The position numbers and the translations under genes are program-made. From Pseudomonas sp. W4I3 (lineage in GTDB: Bacteria; Pseudomonadota; Gammaproteobacteria; Pseudomonadales; Pseudomonadaceae), in assembly GCF_030816195.1 (NCBI RefSeq), contig NZ_JAUSXS010000001.1, positions 2,255,501-2,319,500 of the forward strand: 64,000 nt of DNA, written 5' to 3'. The notes under the pieces were generated by a model. The model saw only the letters and a program-made list of their open reading frames with translations, did not search any database and had not been told where the DNA came from. Positions 62,310 through 64,000 of this stretch are shown here, piece after piece; positions within the stretch are counted from its first letter, which is position 1; every line of letters starts with the position of its first letter.

Positions 62310-62545
62310 TAACCTCCTCAAGCCGCTGTCAATTCAGCGGCCGGATGTGGAAGTCCGACCAAGCTGAAGGCGCTCAATCGCCCATAAACACCTACCGGCG
62401 TTTTTTTACGTCTGTATGATTGCTTATGGCGGCTGTGCGCGGGGCACTTCGGTGCGCCGGGTCCTTTAGCCCTGGTCTTCCACACCTGCGTACAGCTGCC
62501 ACCCCTCATGTGGAAGTGAGATAGGCAGTTCCTTAAACGCTAAAG
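62310..62545 (+). ncRNA. Structured leader upstream of the DUF6124 gene (candidate cis RNA)
   Basis: GCCGCTG-TCAATT-CAGCGGC (62322-62341) is a perfect hairpin. GGCG-CTCAAT-CGCC (62369-62382) competes with CGCC-N14-GGCG followed by T7 (62379-62407), which share CGCC: an antiterminator/terminator layout. Further on are a C-TTCG-G tetraloop hairpin (62441-62458) and TGTGGAAG/CTTCCACA pairing (62346/62478). Opposite it lies a 63-codon minus-strand frame I take as spurious. Confidence 0.5.
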
Positions 62546-62555
62546 GAGCTTCGCC

Positions 62556-62921
62556 ATGTACAAGGTCACACCTAATCCGCCTTACGCTTCAAACGCTGCA
62601 TCTTCTGATCCCAAGTTTCAAGCCGCCGCCCAGCGGGCAATCCATCATCACTTGCCCCCATCCGACGACGTAGCGCCCGCCGAGCGTCCAATCGTCAACC
62701 TCTTCCTAGTCGACCCCACCATCGACCCCGAAACCCTCCTGGCCAACGCCGCCGAAAACCTCGCCTCTGCCAACGAAATGGCCGCCGCCCTGGCGTTCGA
62801 CCTGGACGCCTCCCAACGCGCCATCGCCCTGGGCATTCAGCAGTTAATCGAGTTGAGTTCGCTGCTCGTAGACCGAGCCCAAGAGCAAGTCGCGCCTGTA
62901 ACCGACGCGGCCAGAGCCTGA
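62556..62921 (+). CDS. DUF6124 family protein
   Basis: 121 aa with AAAGGAG upstream. NLFLVDPTIDPETLLANAAENLASANEMAAALAFDLDAS and ALGIQQLIELSSLLVDRAQEQV give a helical, alanine-rich protein of the Pseudomonas DUF6124 group, with no known function. It follows a long, structured leader. Confidence 0.82.
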   Translation: MYKVTPNPPYASNAASSDPKFQAAAQRAIHHHLPPSDDVAPAERPIVNLFLVDPTIDPETLLANAAENLASANEMAAALAFDLDASQRAIALGIQQLIELSSLLVDRAQEQVAPVTDAARA

Positions 62922-63068
62922 CAACCCAACCCTGCCGCCTTACCCCAAGGCGGCAACCTGAACCCATGCTGTCCCGCAGCAAAGTTTCATAATTCCCTGC
63001 GCCGTTGAGGTCTACGATTCCCCGCAAGAGAGGACCCCAGCGCCTCCAGCCCACAGGGAACTGAGACC

Positions 63069-63287
63069 ATGATTTCGAACCTCGTCAAAGTCGTGATGAT
63101 CACCGGCACGTTGTTGTTGAGCGCTTGTTCATCTTCACCGGCCGTGAGCAGCGACCCATGCTTCTCAGGCGGATGCCAGGCATTCGGCGACCACAGCCCC
63201 AGCAAAGCCGCCAAGATGAGTTTTGGCGGCAGCGGGCTGGGCAGCAGTTATGGGGAGTATGGGTCGGGGTTGTTGCATGATGATTGA
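63069..63287 (+). CDS. Small lipoprotein
   Basis: 72 aa. Signal peptide with lipobox (VVMITGTLLLSACSSSPAV, LSAC at residues 17-20), then a Gly/Ser-rich mature part with two more cysteines (DPCFSGGCQAFG). Not recognised; likely in the outer membrane. Confidence 0.75.
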   Translation: MISNLVKVVMITGTLLLSACSSSPAVSSDPCFSGGCQAFGDHSPSKAAKMSFGGSGLGSSYGEYGSGLLHDD

Positions 63288-63325
63288 GGGTGGTGAGGCA
63301 GTCACTGGTGTGGTGACTGGCTCAT

Positions 63326-63354
63326 TGCTATCAGGGGCAAGCCCCTCCCACATG
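63326..63354. repeat. REP element (single)
   Basis: GCTATCAGGGGCAAGCCCCT with CCCACATG, the same family as the REPs at 6881 and 14951, in the converging gap before the MFS gene. Confidence 0.82.
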
Positions 63355-63384
63355 GGATCTATGATCGGCGCGAAACGTGTGGCG

Positions 63385-64000
63385 TTAGTTGCCACCCTTC
63401 ATACGGCGCGCGATCAGGTAGAGGCCCAGTCCGATCAGCGCCGTTACCGCGCCGATGTAGCCGGTGCTGGTCCAGCCAAACCCTGCCGTAATCGCCATCC
63501 CGCCAAACCACGGCCCCAGCGCATTCGCCAGGTTGAACGCGGCGTGGTTGGACGCCGCCGCCAGGCTCGGGGCTTCGTGGGCGATGTCCATCAGGCGGAT
63601 TTGTAACGGCGCCGCCAAGGCGATCATGGTGCCGACCAGGCCGATGCCCAGCAGTACGCTCCACAGGGCGCTGGCGGCGAAGGTGAAGAAGATCAGCACG
63701 GCCATCGACCACACCAGAATCCAGCCCACGGCGCGAAATTGCATGCGGTCAAACAGTTTGCCGCCGGCGATGTTGCCGATAATGCCGCCCATGCCAAACG
63801 CGGCGAGGCCGAAGGGGATCCATTGCGGCGAGACTTTGGTCACTTCCAGCAGGGTTGGTGCCAGGTAGCTGAACACGCAGAACATGCCGGCAAACCCGAT
63901 CGCGCCTATGGACAGCGCCATCCACACTTGGGGTTTGGTGAAGGCGCGCATTTCCTTGCGCGGGTCGCTGCGTTCTTCATCGTGGCGGTGCGGGACGAAT
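63385..64000 (-). CDS. MFS transporter, 5' end outside window
   Basis: The frame is open to base 64000. At least 205 residues of the C-terminal half are present, with six membrane segments (ALSIGAIGFAGMFCVFSYLAP, FGLAAFGMGGIIGNIAGGKLFDR, VLLGIGLVGTMIALAAPLQ, YIGAVTALIGLGLYLIA). LFDRMQFR is a loop typical of drug or sugar/arabinose-efflux MFS proteins. The substrate is not visible. ATG 63951 is internal, not the start. Confidence 0.85.
   Translation of the reverse strand, partial: FVPHRHDEERSDPRKEMRAFTKPQVWMALSIGAIGFAGMFCVFSYLAPTLLEVTKVSPQWIPFGLAAFGMGGIIGNIAGGKLFDRMQFRAVGWILVWSMAVLIFFTFAASALWSVLLGIGLVGTMIALAAPLQIRLMDIAHEAPSLAAASNHAAFNLANALGPWFGGMAITAGFGWTSTGYIGAVTALIGLGLYLIARRMKGGN

Noticed and set aside
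62318..62509. 63-codon minus-strand frame in the DUF6124 leader
   Set aside because: Better explained as the complement of a structured leader; basic, low-complexity product and no start signal.
1..64000. CRISPR array, tRNA or rRNA genes
   Set aside because: No regularly spaced direct-repeat array and no cloverleaf or rRNA stretch was seen; the attachment site is dusA, not a tRNA.

Overview
The window looks like a Pseudomonas chromosome of the fluorescens group. The reasons are the sthA / glycerophosphodiesterase / PilZ / lolC-lolD-lolE block, the mlaA / PilZ / response regulator-phosphatase / STAS / tal block (an order I recall from Pseudomonas), the high-GC codon use, and repeated REP elements of the type GTGGGAGGGGGCTTGCCCCC. 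About 21 kb is ordinary core genome (1-17,376 and roughly 62,250-64,000). The middle 43 kb is accessory DNA inserted at the 5' end of dusA.

Core left (1-17,376): a chalcone-isomerase-like periplasmic protein (cut by the window edge), sthA, a GDPD phosphodiesterase, a PilZ protein, the Lol lipoprotein exporter, a copper-type two-component system divergent from a periplasmic cupredoxin with a CusR/CopR-like box between them, queF, a DUF4404 protein, a degenerate HAD protein, mlaA, a second PilZ protein, an RssB-like response regulator-phosphatase with its STAS partner, tal and dusA. dusA carries an extra G in a G6 run that replaces its last ~32 codons.

Prophage A (about 17,297-55,500) is a P2-like myovirus in the dusA site. 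Its integrase abuts dusA. A CI/Cro-type switch sits at 28.6 kb, with the operator palindrome filling the 17-bp spacer of the leftward promoter. The leftward early operon encodes a Cro-like protein, a YmfL-like protein, an Ogr/Delta zinc finger, a primase-helicase, small proteins, a C5 methyltransferase with an internal repeat array, a PAPS-reductase-like protein and a PrtN-like activator. The structural genes follow P2 order exactly (Q-P-O-N-M-L-X-lysis-R-S-V-W-J-I-H-G-FI-FII-E-E'-T-U-D). Three TGT-N13-ACA boxes lie where P2 has its late promoters, and a TTTTTTG slip site joins E to E'. Cargo beyond the portal gene: dam, a SRAP protein, and an SOS-box gene facing a short paralogue. A non-coding stretch with inverted TTAGG-type repeats around an AT-rich core looks like a replication or protein-binding region.

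Element B (about 55,461-60,589) is the remnant of a second dusA element: a displaced dusA 5' end with promoter, an internally deleted IS4-type element, a broken second dam, then low-GC cargo (a ParA-like ATPase overlapping a 140-aa helical gene, and a C-terminal J-domain protein). A third dusA 5' end closes it and is probably the original host start. So two elements integrated one after the other at the same site, each giving dusA a new beginning. To the right lie a parDE pair with a ruined toxin, a low-GC membrane protein gene with a T7 frameshift, and then core genes: DUF6124 with a structured leader, a small lipoprotein, and an MFS transporter cut by the window edge.
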